64,000 nucleotides of DNA from Nocardioides lacusdianchii. GTDB taxonomy: Bacteria; Actinomycetota; Actinomycetes; Propionibacteriales; Nocardioidaceae. The stretch lies in NCBI RefSeq assembly GCF_020102855.1, contig NZ_JADHZD010000003.1, positions 328,990-392,989 of the forward strand, in the 5' to 3' direction. Positions 62,228-64,000 of the stretch are shown here, in pieces. The position numbers and the translations under genes were made by a program. The notes under the pieces are model-generated. The model was not told the DNA's origin. It worked only from the letters and a program-made list of their open reading frames with translations, and did no database searches. Numbering within the stretch: position 1 is the stretch's first letter; each line of letters begins with the position of its first letter.

Positions 62228-63880
62228 TCACACCCCGAGCCTCCGCGCCACGTCGTCGCCCGCCACCCGGCGTACGGTCCCGGGGTCCCCGACCACGACG
62301 AGCTCGTCGGTGGCGCGGGACATCCCGACGTAGAGCCGCTCGCGGGCGCGGTCACGTGAGCCGTCCTCGTTGAGGCACAGCACGACCGCCCGGCGCTCGA
62401 GGCCCTTGCAGCCGAGGACGTGGCCGTAGAAGACGTCGTCGTCCCAGTAGGTGCGCCAGTAGCCCTCCTGGTCGTGGAAGTCGGTGCGCTCGACCTGCAC
62501 GGGGTGGCGGTGCCCGGTGGTCAGGAGCGCGACGTTGCGCGGCTCCCACCCCGACTCCAGCAGCGCGTCGACGGCATCGTCCGCCGCCTGGAGCGCGTCG
62601 TCCTGCGTCGTCGCGACGAAGCGGACGGTCGGGCCGTCGCCGCCGCGGGAGTACATCCGGCTCGGCGCCAGCGGACCGAACGACTCGTGGATCTGCCGGG
62701 TGTTGCGGAGGTTGTGGTCGAGCACGAGCGGGACCAGCGCGACGGGCGGACGGCCGAAGCGCGCGAAGATGCGCTGGTTCTCGTCGGAGTAGACGTAGAG
62801 CCCGCCCTCCTCCTCGTCGCGCAGCGCGCGGAGCACCGGCGTCCACCACGGGTCAGCGAAGTCCTGCGCCTCGTCGACGATGACCGCGTCGTACTTCTTG
62901 CCGTCGGGCAGCGCAGCGGCGAGCTCGGCCATCTCGGCGGGCAGCCGCTCCTCCCAGAAGTCGCTGTCGGTGCGGTCGCCCTCGGCGGCGCCCCACTGCT
63001 GGCCGAAGGCGTGGAAGGTGCCGACGAACGCGGGTCGGTGGCGGCGGTCCCACGTCGCGACCTGGCGCCGGAGGTGCTCGGCGAGCCCGATGGAGTAGCA
63101 GAGCAGCGCGACCCGCTGGGGCTTGCGACCCTGCCCGCCGCGGGTGAGCTCCTTGGCCTGCTGGAGCGCCAGCACCGTCTTGCCGCTGCCGGCACCGCCG
63201 CGGACCTCGACGCGGTGGAGCAGGCAGGTGACCTGCAGGATCGACGACTGCTCCATGGTGAGCCGGTCGAACTCCGCGGCCCGGTCGTCGGACTCGGCGT
63301 TGACGTCGTAGGGCGTGGCGAAGCGGCCGGTGAGGATGTCGGCGATGGCCTCGACGTCATCGTGGGTGGGCGGCCGCTGGCCGTGCAGCATCCACCAGGC
63401 GTTGTCGCGCACGCGATCGCCGAGCGCCGCCTGGTCGTCCCGGTCGTGGAGTGCCCAGCGCGGCATCTCGGGAACGCTGAAGTCGGCGGCAAACGGCGAG
63501 TAGACGGTGACGAGCCCGTGCCCCCACCCGACGCGACGGGACGCGCCCCCACGCGGGTGCTGCTCGACGTAGCGCTTGAGCGCGTGCTTGGCCGTGCGCA
63601 CCTGGTCGACCGGGTCGATCCGCACGTCCTTGCCCTGCCGCCGGATCCACCACGAGTGCCCGGTCTCGTCGGGCTGCACCGTGACGCTGCCGCCCTTGAC
63701 CTCGAGGACCAGGATCCCGACGTCGGGCATCAGGACCACGAGGTCGGCCTCGACGTCCTTGTCGGCGTCGGTGAGGCGGAGGTTGGCGATGAGTACGTCG
63801 TCAGCGTTGAGGCTGTCCCGCAGCCGCTCCCACACCTCGCGCTCGGACGCGGTCTGGAAGGTCGGGCTCTCCGGGGTCAA
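62228..63880 (-). CDS. NERD nuclease-UvrD-like SF1 helicase fusion
   Basis: 550 residues. NERD domain at about 10-160 (ASEREVWERLRDSL, VEADLVVLMPDVGILVLEVKGG: the E-K pair of the nuclease fold) is fused to an SF1 ATPase: Walker A VRGGAGSGKTVLALQQA, motif II YDAVIVDEAQDFAD, motif III YVYSDENQRIFARFG, and motif VI ERLYVGMSRATDELVVV. Such fusions are linked to DNA damage or phage defence. The only in-frame start is TTG 63880, inside a hairpin; a damaged or longer start cannot be excluded. Confidence 0.85.
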   Translation of the reverse strand: MTPESPTFQTASEREVWERLRDSLNADDVLIANLRLTDADKDVEADLVVLMPDVGILVLEVKGGSVTVQPDETGHSWWIRRQGKDVRIDPVDQVRTAKHALKRYVEQHPRGGASRRVGWGHGLVTVYSPFAADFSVPEMPRWALHDRDDQAALGDRVRDNAWWMLHGQRPPTHDDVEAIADILTGRFATPYDVNAESDDRAAEFDRLTMEQSSILQVTCLLHRVEVRGGAGSGKTVLALQQAKELTRGGQGRKPQRVALLCYSIGLAEHLRRQVATWDRRHRPAFVGTFHAFGQQWGAAEGDRTDSDFWEERLPAEMAELAAALPDGKKYDAVIVDEAQDFADPWWTPVLRALRDEEEGGLYVYSDENQRIFARFGRPPVALVPLVLDHNLRNTRQIHESFGPLAPSRMYSRGGDGPTVRFVATTQDDALQAADDAVDALLESGWEPRNVALLTTGHRHPVQVERTDFHDQEGYWRTYWDDDVFYGHVLGCKGLERRAVVLCLNEDGSRDRARERLYVGMSRATDELVVVGDPGTVRRVAGDDVARRLGV

Positions 63881-63888
63881 GTCCCCGG
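63871..63888. terminator. Hairpin CCGGGG-N6-CCCCGG
   Basis: Perfect six-base arms with a six-base loop. On the minus strand it lies 36 bases after the stop of the partial upstream frame and could be its terminator; it also contains the TTG start of the NERD-helicase. Confidence 0.5.
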
Positions 63889-63923
63889 TAGTGGTGTAGC
63901 GCTGCGTTCTCCTTCGTGATGGG

Positions 63924-64000
63924 TCAGGCGGTCAGGGCTGGCAGATCATCAGCTCCGATCTCGGGGTCGTTGGTGGCGACGATGTTGACTCGGCAGCGGG
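63924..64000 (-). CDS. C-terminal fragment of an unknown gene (cut by window end)
   Basis: 24 codons reading VNIVATNDPEIGADDLPALTA before TGA on the minus strand. Too short to identify; the composition suits a real coding end. Confidence 0.4.
   Translation of the reverse strand, partial: RCRVNIVATNDPEIGADDLPALTA

Overview
The window is a continuous, gene-dense, very GC-rich piece of an actinobacterial chromosome. Gene content and dispersed repeats fit a Nocardioides-like member of the Propionibacteriales. The genus is inferred from a GGTTGAGG...CCTCGAAACC palindromic repeat family, a conservon, a wax-ester synthase-type acyltransferase, DUF222-HNH proteins and an actinobacterial acyl-ACP desaturase. 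No rRNA, tRNA, CRISPR array or phage block was seen.

Layout. 1-3 kb: end of an ECF42-type sigma factor and a TrcR/TrcS-like two-component pair. 3-8 kb: FomD-like DUF402 protein, ThrE-type exporter, YbdK-type ligase and a WS/DGAT acyltransferase. 7.8-9.8 kb: repeat-rich patch with a GIY-YIG gene bracketed by 96-bp direct repeats, and a solitary adenine-type DNA methyltransferase. 9.9-14.2 kb: secreted phosphodiester glycosidase, lipoprotein, (p)ppGpp synthetase-like protein and ChaA-like antiporter. 14.3-19.9 kb: a conservon (cvnABCD) with a solute-binding lipoprotein as fifth gene. 20-28.6 kb: secreted endonuclease, AIM24 protein, Fe-S photolyase, Tudor-like protein, XRE-cupin regulator divergent from a thioredoxin reductase-methyltransferase fusion, TspO, and gluconate permease/kinase. 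28.7-33.8 kb and 41.3-43 kb: WXG100 genes and two paralogous toxin-immunity pairs with shared N-terminal parts and different C-terminal ends. 33.9-41.2 kb: matrixin-like protease, MOSC and DinB-like proteins, serine beta-lactamase-like protein, vapBC, hypotheticals and a P-loop kinase. 43-54.7 kb: EEP-fold protein, SOS-controlled DUF222-HNH gene, PQQ-propeller lipoprotein, alcohol dehydrogenase, large SF2 helicase, Uma2 protein, and an MFS exporter with its MerR regulator. 54.8-55.7 kb: acyl-ACP desaturase. 55.7-61 kb: nitrite/NO module (membrane-fused copper nitrite reductase, NnrS-like protein, Cys-containing HTH regulator, hemerythrin-DUF2249 protein). 61-64 kb: DUF2237, alkyltransferase-like protein, DUF488, and a NERD-helicase.

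Three sequence-level patterns recur. First, many genes have a TAnnnT-like hexamer ending exactly 6 or 7 bases before an ATG or GTG, as expected for leaderless mRNAs. Second, TTGTCCACAG, which matches the actinobacterial DnaA-box consensus, lies 50-53 bases before six start codons in the same orientation, plus a seventh copy before a gene whose 5' end looks damaged; most of these genes are accessory (WXG100, toxins, GIY-YIG, hypotheticals). Third, the dispersed palindromic repeats supply the stop codons of five separate genes.

All start choices, families and motifs were read by eye; no database search was possible.
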